From the NCBI GenBank assembly GCA_024699855.1, contig JAMPIQ010000002.1:3472001-3536000 (forward strand): a stretch of DNA of 64,000 nucleotides, given 5' to 3'. This stretch comes from Aphelenchoides besseyi. Its lineage: Eukaryota; Nematoda; Chromadorea; Rhabditida; Aphelenchoididae. Positions 46,274-56,243 of this stretch are shown in pieces; the first letter of the stretch is position 1; each line of letters begins with the position of its first letter. The notes under the pieces were generated by a model that saw only the letters and a program-made list of their open reading frames with translations, was not told where the DNA came from and made no database searches. The position numbers and the translations under genes were made by a program.

Positions 46274-46636
46274 ATGCACATCTTTGTTCTATCATTCTTG
46301 TTACTTCTCATTTTTCCACAGTGTTCGAATGCACTGTATTGCATTTGTCAAAACGATCAGAAGTGTCCCGAAGGTTTAAGCAACAAAATTGCGGTTCCAT
46401 TGAAATGTGACACCTCCTGTTACACGGAATATAAGATCGCAAATGATGGGTGTCAGGTTGTTAGACGAGGTTGTGCCGAAAAACTAGAGACCACAGGATG
46501 CACTGAAGGAGATGACTTCAAATGTTTCTGCAACGATTGCGGGTATACACGTTTTCTATGCTTTCAATCTTCTTTTAGATGCAATGTCGTTTACTTCGAG
46601 GAAGAATGGAACAAGGAGAAAGATAAGTGCTCGTGA
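46274..46636 (+). CDS. Small secreted cysteine-rich protein (ET/Ly6-like), copy 1
   Basis: Exons 46274-46542 and 46579-46636 give 108 residues. A signal peptide (MHIFVLSFLLLLIFPQCSNA) is cleaved before LYCICQNDQKCPEG. A regular cysteine pattern follows: KCDTSCYTEYKIANDGCQ, RRGCAEK, GCTEGDDFKCFCNDCGCN, ending DKCS. The closing C.C...GCN resembles the end of nematode ET-module and Ly6-like proteins. There is no C-terminal hydrophobic tail, so it should be soluble and secreted. The first ATG in frame is at 46274. It lies 306 bp before a similar gene in the same orientation, a likely tandem duplicate. Confidence 0.7.
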   Translation: MHIFVLSFLLLLIFPQCSNALYCICQNDQKCPEGLSNKIAVPLKCDTSCYTEYKIANDGCQVVRRGCAEKLETTGCTEGDDFKCFCNDCGYTRFLCFQSSFRCNVVYFEEEWNKEKDKCS

Positions 46637-46941
46637 TTTCACTAACATTTCAAATCATTTTGTTCACGTTTACTGTCATTTTGATTGAATAAGTAATTAC
46701 TGAACTCTTCGTATTACCATCTCTGACACTGACGAAAGCAAACGATGAAGATAATGGTGATAACTAAGATCCTGATCGTTCAGAATAAGTGACATTTGTG
46801 TTTACTGTAAGCTCTTGAACGCAGTCTTCTTCGAATAGTGAGAGCACTGAATTCTTGAAATTCAATCGGCATAATCGTGAGAAAGAAGCGAATTGAGAGT
46901 CGAAGAAATCGGTTTGGTCGGTCACGCAGAATTTTATTGTT

Positions 46942-47235
46942 ATGTTCTTCCAACATCTTTTTCTTCTTTTGCTTTTGGTTTCGATTAGGAACTTCGGGAC
47001 TGATGCCGTTAAATGCATTCAAATGAGCACCGATGGAACACGTGAAGACGAATATGGTCGAATCGTGAATTGCCGTTATGGTTGTTACTCATTTTACGCG
47101 TCGTTTGGACAGAAACGTGGATGTGCAGGCGAAGAGAATCGAAGCGGTTGTAGAGCCTACAAGGGTGGCGATTTGTGCTTCTGTGCGAAATCAGGATGCA
47201 ACTTGTGCAACGGACACAAAGGCCGTCTAAGTTGA
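46942..47235 (+). CDS. Small secreted cysteine-rich protein (ET/Ly6-like), copy 2
   Basis: An intronless 97-residue frame. The signal peptide is MFFQHLFLLLLLVSIRNFG, then AVKCIQMSTDGTREDEYGR, NCRYGCYSFYASFGQKRGCA, SGCRAYKGGDLCFCAKSGCN and LCNGHKGRLS. The order C-x-C...GCN..C and the central RGC repeat that of the upstream gene at 46274. It is soluble and secreted by prediction. It lacks the intron found near the C-terminus of copy 1. Confidence 0.65.
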   Translation: MFFQHLFLLLLLVSIRNFGTDAVKCIQMSTDGTREDEYGRIVNCRYGCYSFYASFGQKRGCAGEENRSGCRAYKGGDLCFCAKSGCNLCNGHKGRLS

Positions 47236-47690
47236 GTCAAACCAAATATCCAATTTTCTATAATCGATTCGTGAGTTCGTTTCACATTTGTAAACCTTTT
47301 ATAAACAAAAAATAAACTATATTGTACATTGAGTTTGTGTTCGCGCAGTCGACTGAATGCTCTCGCCCTTCGTAGTTACAAGCCCTCCAGGTTTTGGTCG
47401 ACCTTGAGCTTAACAGCTAATCAAAACAAGATCTTCGGGTTCTATGACGCACTGTCAAATCTCGTCGCAATAACCTTTTGGAAAGATGTTTCAGTGGATA
47501 AGAACAGAAGGTCAAGAATATAAACAGCTGCACGTTTGGAAATTACAAGTCCATTTTCGTATTAAAATCTTGTGTCCTAACACCAACAGAGTTTTCTTTA
47601 ATTCCAGTAAACCTATTTTTAAATTCCATTTGTAAACCAAGGGTTTTTAAGAGAGAATCCGTTTTATTGGAAATTTTTTGTTGTGCAGAA
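47236..47690. other. Intergenic between convergent genes
   Basis: About 455 bp. AATAAA lies at about 47311 for the plus-strand gene. The frame at 47329-47523 has no support. Confidence 0.35.
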
Positions 47691-48640
47691 TTATTCGCGA
47701 ATACGTCTCGAACATACGACTATAAAAAGACCAGGAGCAATCAGAACAATTTCATTTAACTGACGGCTAATCGCCGCGACTTTGATAATTTGACCGCCAA
47801 TATAGGGAGCAAAATGAACTAGAATTTGAAAAAATAGTCGTTGTTATTGTTGAGAACGCTATGAACAGACGTCATGAGAGAAAAATAGAAACTGACAAAG
47901 AATCCAGTCCACGACGTAATCAATAGCGAAGTCCCGACTTGATAAAACGTTTTGTTTCCGAACACAACTCGACGTGTAGATCGATAGTTGCGAAAGAGAC
48001 AAGCCGTAATAGCATTAGCTAAACCTCCATCTGTTACAAATAAACAATCAACGCATAGAACTCGAGCAATGTAGTTGGCCTGAAACAAACGGCTTTTGTC
48101 AATCCACGCTATTCGCTGACCCAAAATTCTGCTGCTACCGAGAAATTGACTGTTGGGGCAACATGATCAAAGATAAACCAGTCAGTCGTGATAACACCTC
48201 ATGTAGCAACCACCTTTCAAAGTCCACAAACGCGGAACAAGTATAAAAGAGAAGATAATGACCAACACAACCAAATACCAAAATGAACTTCTTCAAAACT
48301 GAAATCCAAACTTTTCGTCCTTTTCAACTACTAGTACTTACTCGCTGGTAATTTTGTCGAAATTCACAGCCGTCAAACAATTCAATGGCAAGAGCAATTG
48401 ACCGATATTTAAGCGCATGTTTAACAGATGTGTTGAAAATCAAAACTGCCTTCCAATATTCCAACTAAGGGGTAGTTGCATAATCAAGCAATTCAACAAA
48501 AAATATTACTTTGATTGGCAGACCGATTCCACACGCCTGTCAAAAAGCAGATCTCTGATTACAGAACATCAAAACACTCACCAAATAACCGTTCATGCAA
48601 ACGAACTGATAGAACATATACGACGAGTACTTGGTTCTCG
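47691..48640 (-). CDS. Serpentine receptor-like multi-helix protein
   Basis: Exons were pieced together on the minus strand. They are: MFYQFVCMNGYL (about 48628-48593), a GIGLPIKVIFFVELLDYATT exon (about 48541-48475), LEYWKAVLIFNTSVKHALKY with IALAIELFDGCEFRQNYQR (about 48474-48352), LKKFILVFGCVGHYLLFYTC (about 48299-48216), SSRILGQRIAWIDKSRLFQ through YIARVLCVDCLFV (about 48151-47890), and VIHFAPYIGGQIIKVAAI with IVLIAPGLFIVVCSRRIRE (about 47818-47691). The ending after the last helix (C..RIRE) suits a chemoreceptor tail. The family looks Sra-superfamily-like but key motifs are weak. The 5' end is not secure. Confidence 0.5.
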
Positions 48641-49410
48641 TTAAAACATGTAAACCAAACGCAAGTAGGTGATCATTAGTGCAAAACAAATGAGTTCCTT
48701 CACGACCTCACGGATCAAAATGTTGTGAATATACGAACTGAAATTGACATCTGAACAAAAGCTTCTTCTCGAAGCATTCTTTTATCAGCAACTGAACACT
48801 TAAACAGTTATGTTAAGTAGAATAACTTCGAAATTCTTTGTGAGTTTATGATTCAATTTTAGAATAAAAACAATTGTTAGGAAGTTCAATTGCGTTCATT
48901 TGATTATGAGTCTGATGTTTTTCAGGGTTATCATGTACGTTGACATTTAAATCAAATTATGTACAACAGTTGATTAAGTTGTCTGAGAAATCTCTGGACT
49001 TTTACTCATGTGTTGACACTTCTCACTGTCTTCGATACTATAGTGAATTACACTCAAGAAATTAGCTCGAAGGAAGTTCGTCACGTTTGTTAACAGTTAG
49101 CTAGAAAGATGTTTTTAAAAAAATGTGAGTGGAAGTCATACCAATCCTATAATTTAAAGTTTTCTCAATGAATTCTCTTTTGTTGAAAGGGTTGAAGAAA
49201 TTTCAAGTACGATAGCAATACGTCAAGACATGAAATTGTACTGTGTAGGTAGTTCAATTCAACACTTTTCATTGGAACATTGTCTATAGCGGACTTGTAG
49301 TTTAAAAAGTTGGGCGTGTTCGAATTAAAAGTCCATCCATTCAGCTTATCGTAGAATCGATTGTCATTTTCGTTACTTCCGTTATTGATTAGACTAGTGA
49401 CGATTTCAAC
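48641..49410. other. AT-rich intergenic region between divergent receptors
   Basis: About 770 bp. Fragments such as DHLLAFGLHVLTRTKYSSY near 48680-48620 (minus) may extend the upstream receptor. Otherwise nothing recognised. Confidence 0.35.
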
Positions 49411-50747
49411 ATGACGGTTTCCATTATGAGCCTCTCAAATGTGTCTTTAGACCAAGTGTTCGTAACGTTGAAAGATATGAATCTGTCATTCCCAACACAG
49501 TCCCCGATGTTCAAGTCGTCCAATGGCCCCATTGATATTTGCACGTTTGCTTATGCCATCAACCATAATCCACGAATGATAGTAATCAACTTGCTTCACA
49601 TCTTATCGGCTCTTCTCGGCTTTGTTGCTTTTATCTTCTACTTTAAAACTTCAACAATTCAAAAGGCTCTGCTGATCATGTCGGCTGAATTGAAGCTCAT
49701 CATTGCTGTCGGTCTAGCTTATTACCTGATCGGTTGCTTGTCGGCATTCGTTGTCTATAGTTACAAAATTGCATTAGTTGTATTCAATGTCGCTCCTTGT
49801 TCGCTTGTATGGACTGGTGAATCGTAAGTTACAAAACAAAAGTTAAAATATCTATAACTTCCTTCCAGCTGTTTCATCAGTATGATCCTATATTCTAATG
49901 CTTGTGTATACGGTAATTGCTTGAGTACCTACAACTAGTAATACTTTCTTTTCAGCGTATTCAAACTTTCATTTTGTTTTGTTTATTGAGCGTCTGCTTG
50001 TTGGAGTTTTTCGTTTGCCCAAACAGTTGATGACAGTCATCTGCGCGTTCATGGCAGTGTATTTGGTTAGTTCATTCCTTTTGCACAAATCATAGCTCTT
50101 TTCTAGCTCACTTATCCACCATACGTGGCTATTAACACCTACAAGTCTCGACTTGGAGACTATCAGGATCGTCCTTATTGTTACACGGGCGCGAATTGGG
50201 GCGCTCCCACTAATTCCGGGTTTTCAACGGCGCTAACTTTGATGCTGTACGATTCGTCAGTGTCTATTTGCGATTTTTTGCTTCTACTCTACAATAAACA
50301 TCAAATTGCAAACCGTAATAATAAGTTAGTAACAGCCATTAAATCGACTTACTTTAGTTTTTAGTAAAGTCTCCACCTATTCATTAAATCGTTCATTTGC
50401 TCTACGACAGTCTCAAATCTCTATTCGCCTTATTTTCCCCTTCTCATTGGTTCATTCAATCGGGTACATCATCCAACAGAGCACCTACTTGATTAGCGTT
50501 CACTACTCAACTTCGATGACACCCGAAGATGAGGCTTTCTGGCGTGAAGTTATCAATTGTGTAGGTTTTCATGATCCATGAAGACCTACGTATCATGCGT
50601 TTTTAGGTTCGCACATTTGTTCTTTTCCTCATGGCAGCTAGTCAGTTTCTTTACTTTCAATTCAAACGCAAGCAAACCAACGAATGGATTGATCAAGAAA
50701 ATGCGACTGACAAGCATTTCCGTGTCTTCTTGAGAATGATTGCGTAA
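49411..50747 (+). CDS. Serpentine chemoreceptor, Sra superfamily-like
   Basis: Starts MTVSIMSLSNVSLDQVF at 49411 with a glycosylatable N-terminus. TM1 is VINLLHILSALLGFVAFIFY and TM2 LIIAVGLAYYLIGCLSAFVV. After an intron at 49824 the chain gives CFISMILYSNACVY, then SNFHFVLFIERLLVGVFRLP, whose ER motif ends TM3. ICAFMAVYL with LTYPPYVAINTYKSRLG follows, then LTLMLYDSSVSICDFLLLLY. The next exon reads LNRSFALRQSQISIRLIFPF, matching the L..RFQ..E..... pre-TM6 pattern, and HSIGYIIQQSTYLISVHYS. The last helix is VRTFVLFLMAASQFLYFQF with tail NATDKHFRVFLRMIA. Introns are all about 35-55 bp. It is expected in sensory cilia membranes. Confidence 0.78.
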
Positions 50748-51483
50748 ATGATGTCTACGACGTCAAAAATAACCTCAAAATTGTATCGGATGCTGTTAAA
50801 AAAATGTGTGTTTAAGCTTTATCTCACACCTAAGTGGCACACAATCGACTTTTCAATAATTGTACTTAGCGGGCTCTGAGTACAACCTTGTAGAATATGT
50901 TTTGTAAAAACTGCAATGTCGATTTGAGTGAAAAGTACAAGCTGCAGAACGTACTTTTAACTACGTTCTTGACAACAAAAAAGTTTTTTATGATATCACG
51001 TTGATATTGCAATAATTTATTGGTCTAATAAACAATTTAACTGGTAGTAAGTTGCATTTTGCGTTTATATGATCGCACTTTAATGAGTTGCCACGTCTTA
51101 TTGCATGCTTTCCATAAGGTTCTCTCATGAACATATTTGCGTCACAATGAATACAATACACGAAATGTTCCTATAATAAAACATTAGTTCGAATACTTTC
51201 ATGTTTTCCTTACTGTTGATTTGGCTTATGTAAGAAATAATCAGAAGCTTGTTGTCACGTGGTAGTCCAAACGTCAGTGGATAGTCGACTCGGCTCCCTA
51301 TAATCTGTTATTCAGAACTCAAACAAACTTGACTCAATTTATTTAAGTAGATTATCAGTAGCAAACAGAATTAATGCACGGGACATCAAAATAACTCCGA
51401 AAAGTCGATTGAATCCCCCGTAGTCACTTACTATTCACTCTTTTCCTTTTTGCTTTGTGGATACAAGACAGCAACTTGCATTC
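50748..51483. other. Intergenic with one copy of a duplicated 3'-UTR segment
   Basis: About 735 bp with no supported gene. It holds the repeat at 51001-51049 described separately. Confidence 0.4.
51001..51049 (-). repeat. Copy A of a 49-bp repeat with a poly(A) signal
   Basis: TTGATATTG...CTAATAAACAAT...TAACTGGTAGTA. It differs from copy B (51970-52018) at 5 of 49 positions. On the minus strand both contain AATAAA. Copy B lies in the 3' UTR of the lectin-like gene, so copy A may mark a lost duplicate. Confidence 0.7.
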
Positions 51484-51561
51484 GACAACAGAGAGAATTG
51501 AACTCGCAACCTCCAAAAGAATTTGCAAGCCCATCACTTACTCACTCGACTATTGCAGCTC
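51484..51561 (-). repeat. tRNA(Ser/Leu)-like relic, possible SINE head
   Basis: On the minus strand the sequence shows an A-box-like TAGTCGAGTGAG, an anticodon-arm-like GGGCTTGCAAATTC and a B-box-like GCGAGTTCAATTCTC in the right order and spacing. Acceptor and T stems do not pair properly, so it is not a working tRNA. It resembles class II tRNAs (Ser/Leu) most. It may be a decayed tRNA gene or the promoter of a SINE. Confidence 0.45.
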
Positions 51562-51738
51562 ACACGTCCAGAGGAGGACCAGCGGACCATAACCCGGAAG
51601 GAATGCTGGCCAAATAAAACGGCCAATATCTCCATAATGAAGTGAGTTAAAATAAACGGACTTCATCACGATAATCAGCATAATCGATACTACGATTTCA
51701 GCAATTTTTGGTTTTTGGCCGATTCTGCGATGAGACAA
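51562..51738 (-). pseudogene. Possible receptor-like fragment with two helices
   Basis: Minus-strand frame PKIAEIVVSIMLIIVMKSVY then GDIGRFIWPAFLPGYGPLVL and LLWTCELQ, closing in the tRNA-like relic at 51550. An acceptor-like TCATCGCAG precedes it near 51731. It could be the end of a membrane protein gene truncated by an insertion. No family recognised. Confidence 0.22.
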
Positions 51739-51969
51739 AAATAAGCATGATATTCAAAATCAGCGTAAAATTGCGCGTAGACTGATGTATAGCTCAGCCA
51801 AAACTGTCCGGGACCACTCAAAATCTCTCCTTGTCAGTACTCCAATTAACATCATTCATGTTCAACGTACTTCACTTCGAAACAAAACTCGAGAAAATAC
51901 GGCAACTTCAACGAAAGCAGTGCCGTTGACTTTATCAGATGGATTTGTCGATCATATTGTACGACATGG

Positions 51970-52018
51970 TTGATATTGAAACAATTTATTGAGCTAATAA
52001 ACAATCTAACTGGTAGTA
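51970..52018 (-). repeat. Copy B of the 49-bp repeat, in the lectin-like gene 3' UTR
   Basis: It lies 9 bp beyond the stop of the gene at 52027-53201 (minus strand) and supplies its AATAAA. 44 of 49 bases match copy A at 51001-51049. Confidence 0.7.
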
Positions 52019-52026
52019 CAGTGTAG

Positions 52027-53201
52027 TCATATTGGGACAGCTATTGAGCGACACATGAGTTTTGTCATTTTTGATGCATCATAATTGTATAAAAGCAGAT
52101 CATTACCCAGATATGCAAGTGGTTGTCCAGTTGGCGCGTTTCTCCAGTAGTTGTACTCCGCGCCAATGGTCGTATTGTCATAAAACCGATAGGAAGCAGT
52201 GCTAGTCCCCGTTCCATAGTGCCAAATACCGACATAAGCATTCGTACCCACGATATTTGAGACACGTCCCGGTTCGGCAGGGTGAATGTATTTTATCACG
52301 GTCGATCCCGCAATCCAGTCGTTACATGCGTTACCGACGATTAAGCGTGTATTTGCTGCCTGAACGAATGCATATTTTTGTGGAAACACTATTCACGTAC
52401 AGTAACGCTAAAAATCGTATAACAATACCAAACGCCATCGAACGTTGTGATCGTCGAGTTCGGATACGGACACTTGTAGTTCAATGCTTCCGTAGCTTCT
52501 GAACAATAAATTTCGATATTTTATGATGAGGAAACGTACGTGCTCGGGATAAAGTTAAAAGCGTGTAATTCCTTAGTACTCCGACCGTTCCACTTTGTGC
52601 GTAACTACTTGAGTAATTCAAATTGGAGTTTTTTGTTTGAAGACGGGACTGAAAATTAAACGATTAATATGATTCCTATGTTTGACTCGTACATCAACGT
52701 AGCAGTACTTCGTTTCCGGATCGTAGGTGAATATCGTGTCCACGCAGATATTGTTTCCGTAGATGTAGTTGATTAGTGCAGATTTAACCGCCGCACTCGA
52801 CCCGCATTTACCGCACGGATTTGCCAATCGAATGTAGAAGAGGATCCCTGCAATTGGTTGCAATTGAATCCGATCAGAATACTTACCCGTATCTTGTTGA
52901 TTATAGCCCGCTAATTTCACATACGAAGTACAAACATTGGAGCTGGGGTTGAACGAAATCGCGACCGTTTCTTCGTTGATAAGTGGAGTGCATTGATCGA
53001 ACGATGGGGCACTTAGTCTGGCTTGGTAGCTGTTGACTATCGGTCGAATGATTGTGGGGACGAGAACAAAGTTGGACGGTAAACAAACCGAAAACTAGAA
53101 AACGGTTAAGTTAATGACCATCGTATGCTTCTGTTTACTTTGAAGGACATAACCATCACAAGAAGCGGTGACCTGTAGAGTAGAAATCGACCGTTCGTCA
53201 T
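52027..53201 (-). CDS. Secreted protein with C-type lectin-like C-terminal domain
   Basis: Exon 1 (53201 to about 53142) is a signal peptide MTNGRFLLYRSPLLVMVMSF. The next (about 53095-52890) reads VLVPTIIRPIVNSYQARLSA and FDQCTPLINEETVAISF with SNVCTSYVKLAGYNQQDTG, then after an intron IRLANPCGKCGSSAAVKSAL and NICVDTIFTYDPETKYCYVD. After a further intron comes NLNYSSSYAQSGTVGVLRNY. The last part resembles a lectin-like fold: KCPYPNSTITTFDGVWYCY, FPQKYAFVQAANTRLIVG, NACNDWIAG, YVGIWHYGTGTSTASYRFYD, YWRNAPTGQPLAY and KLMCRSIAVPI. The WIGL and EPN-type calcium residues of true C-type lectins are not seen, so carbohydrate binding is unproven. Nematode clec-like proteins with an N-terminal Cys-rich domain are the nearest known layout. 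Confidence 0.65.
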
Positions 53202-53886
53202 GTGTGTTCTGTGGTGAATATGAAATTGACCAGACTATACTGAATATTGGTCGAATGCTCGCACGACTGTTCAGTCCATTGGATCGTCATGGCAAAATCG
53301 CTAAAGGTCATTTGGAATTCGTGATTCCAGTCGGAATTCGTTAAAAATTTGAAATTTTAGTGAAGCAAATGCTCTCAACCGTCGTCCTGAATTTTCGATT
53401 GGTTATCGTATACCAAACGGAAGTTAAAACGAAGTCAAATGAGTTCAAACAGCTATGGAGGCGGTGGGAACGTGAGTTCATCGAAAGATTCATAACGTTT
53501 TAAAAATGTAATAGCAATCAAACTCATTTGTTGCGTTTTGCTGTGGAACTGTCGAGAGGCTAAGATTAATGAGCTGTTCGCTTCGAACCACCGACTAAAA
53601 ACGTTGATTTGAAGTTTACGATAAGGTGTCTTGGTTGTTCACTTTGTCTTTGAACCCATCGAGAGTGTTGTTTGCTAGGTGTGTTAATGAAGTTTTGAGA
53701 TTAATGGCAGTTGGCGGATTTGTGAGATTATGTTTTTCTTCGAGCACTTTTGTTTTTTCGAGTTTCCATGGAAACTAAGTTCTTTGTTGCGAATTTTTTG
53801 TTTGAACTTTGTAGACGAGTTTTCTGTTGTTGTATTCAATTAGTTGGATCATAAAGACTTATACGGGATTACGTTTGACGATTGAA
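53202..53886. other. Intergenic between divergent genes
   Basis: About 685 bp. A 29-codon frame at 53249 is probably chance. Promoters of the lectin-like gene (minus) and the channel gene (plus) must lie here. Nothing else recognised. Confidence 0.35.
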
Positions 53887-55473
53887 ATGATCAGAATTTT
53901 GGTCACAACGATCACTCTTTTCATTTCGATCACAGCAACCGAAATGTCGTCGAAACGAAGTGAGTTGTTACGAAGAGAATGAAATGATTTTAAGAATGTG
54001 ATCCGAGAACGTCCTATGAAGTATTGCATCTTAATGAAGAGATTATTTGTCAGTGTCGACCGGGCTTTGTGAAGGCGAATCAGAAAGATGAATGTGTCAG
54101 GGACGGAAACTACATGGACGAACATATTCCGGACATCATACCATGTTTGGCAAGTAAATCGGGAGAGTATACGAAAAAGTATGTTTAGGTAAGATTCCAA
54201 ATGCAAACAGTTGATTTAGTCTTGCCATAAGTCTTCTGTCCAATTACGATCGATTTGAAGTTTCAACGAATCGTACAGTGGCTATAGAGTTGACAATCGA
54301 AACTGTGGAAATTAACGAGTCGAAAAAGAGAGCCGAGTTGACTGCAATTGTGTCTCAGCATTGGAGAGATCAACTCTTGAATTATTCACAACACAAAGAT
54401 GTTGAATGTATCGATCGATTTGTTTTGTCGCAGAGACTATCCAGTGGAATTTGGTTTCCAGACGTTGCTGCCGTGAGAAACACCCATTTATGCTTATGTT
54501 TTAAGAATTAGGTTAACGCAAAAGTTCTTCAACAAGTGTCGTCAATGCCTGTGGTTTTCTCTGATGGACGAGTGGAAGTGACTCAACGTCTATCTCTGGA
54601 AGTACCGTGTAAATTCGAACTCAGATCTTTTCCGGTGAGTGATTATTTCCGAGAGCTATCAAGTTGCAGATGGACAAAGTGGAGTGCCCGGTGGCCTTTC
54701 AATCTTCTATTTATCCTTCTGATCGTTTGCGATTGATTTGGTTAAGAAACGAAACGTCACTTTTAAAGAAATTGGAAGCAGGCAATTTTGTTTTGAAGAA
54801 ACAAGTGAATGAACAAACGACAGAAAAGAAACCTATGATGAGTGAATGGGATCAGGTAAGCACATGCATATTCATTCACGTCAATTTTAGTTGCATTTGA
54901 AACTGATCTTCCGACGTTCCTTCTTCTCGTTCTACAAACCAACAGTTCAAATAATGCAAACTTACTTGCCGAGCTATTGTGCTGTTTACATTGCGTTGTT
55001 GTCAATATTTTTGGGTCAAAAACTGTTGGTTGCAAGAGCAATTCTCAGTTCGTTTACTCAGTTGAAAGAACGAATCCGCGATTTCAGATCTTTTTCTCTT
55101 GATGTTCCTCTCCGTACGACACGCGTGGGTGACGAAACAATTTGCCCGTGCAAGCTACATCACTACTGTGGATGCATTCTCATTTGGATCAATGGGAATC
55201 ACAGCGTTGATTTTGATAGAAATCGCGGTGGTTTTGATTGTGGAAAAGCGAAGATGCTCGGAATTAAAAGCCCAACAGTTGGAAGTAGAGACATGTGAAC
55301 TAACGGATTTAAGAGCTTCAACCAAAACTGCCAATCGTGGTAATCGCAAAGACAACTGGAAACCGACGAGTGAAGGAATCGATCGATTTGCTCGGAAACT
55401 TTTCCCCCTTCTTTTTTCGATTTGCAATTTAATTTACTGGTTAAACATCATTTTAAGGTCTTTCTGTGATTAG
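53887..55473 (+). CDS. Cys-loop ligand-gated ion channel subunit with N-terminal EGF-like module
   Basis: Seven exons (53887-53959, 53995-54178, 54220-54472, 54512-54634, 54670-54855, 54891-55047, 55088-55473) total 1362 nt, giving 453 residues. After the signal peptide MIRILVTTITLFISITATEM comes a cysteine-rich piece, RKCDPRTSYEVLHLNEEIIC with QCRPGFVKANQKDECV, resembling part of an EGF domain. The receptor begins NLAISLLSNYDRFEVSTNR. Loop D reads QHWRDQLL and loop A GIWFPDVAAVNAK. The Cys-loop is canonical: CKFELRSFPMDKVEC with 13 residues between cysteines. TM1 is TYLPSYCAVYIALLSIFL, TM2 VARAILNLFLLMFLSV, TM3 SFGSMGITALILIEIAVVLI and TM4 KLFPLLFSICNLIYWLNIIL. The PAR motif before TM2 is VAR. 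There is no vicinal CC in loop C. FPMD and the TM pattern suggest an anion-channel-like subunit; the ligand is unknown. Confidence 0.85.
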
Positions 55474-56243
55474 ATTTTAACGTTGTTAGTTGTCGCATGA
55501 ACTCTAGTTAGTGGGCAACCTTATCATTAGCGAAACGTGAATGCCAATCTTCCGTTCGGTGTCATGTGACAAGCACAACGTTAAAACAGCAGTTACAAGC
55601 GACCCACCATAGTAAAATTTCCCGTCGACTATTTTCTTTCGTAGGCGGTTTTCTCGGATTTTGTTGTTAATCTTGAAAATTAGCATTTTGCTTCGAGCTT
55701 AAATGTTTGGGATTAAACGACTCTCCCCATTCGAGATGGACGTTTGTACGCTTCGTAAACAAAAAACGCCAATTTTAACGCAAAATTGTTTAAGACTTCA
55801 ACGATTGTTCCTCGTTTCCAGTCCATTAGGAACCACAGATCCATAAGACTCAAATGAACTTTTATGTTTCAATAGTCCGTTAACGTGTTTTTGGTTATGT
55901 GGTCATAAGAGCAAATGTGTTGGAGCAGCTTAGTTCCATTGAAATCACGTGTTCACAGATCGTTGGTTGACGCTTAATTTCGAACTCACGCACCAGTTCG
56001 TTAGCAAATCTTTATCGTTTTTGTGGCGATTTGTTGAACTTTGGTTCGTGTAATTGAGATCTTTCCAAACTAACCTTTGGGTCGATGTGGGTCGATGACG
56101 TTTAAATAGCAAATCAAAGCTCATTACTTCTGCTTCGATTTACATTTTAACTTGTTTTTTAATGAATGTTTTCTCTTGAGACTCGGTCATTCTTTGCGGT
56201 CTCTTAATCGCTAACTACAGACCATTTTATTTGATTGTTTTAG
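55474..56243. other. Intergenic or unresolved 5' region of the next receptor
   Basis: About 770 bp. The first exon of the Sre-like receptor should be here, since its acceptor TTTTAG ends at 56243, but I found no clear initiating exon. Nothing else recognised. Confidence 0.35.

Noticed and set aside
53249..53344. A 29-codon frame beginning MLARLFSPLDRHGKI
   Set aside because: Too short, no splice partners and located in the shared promoter interval of two genes.
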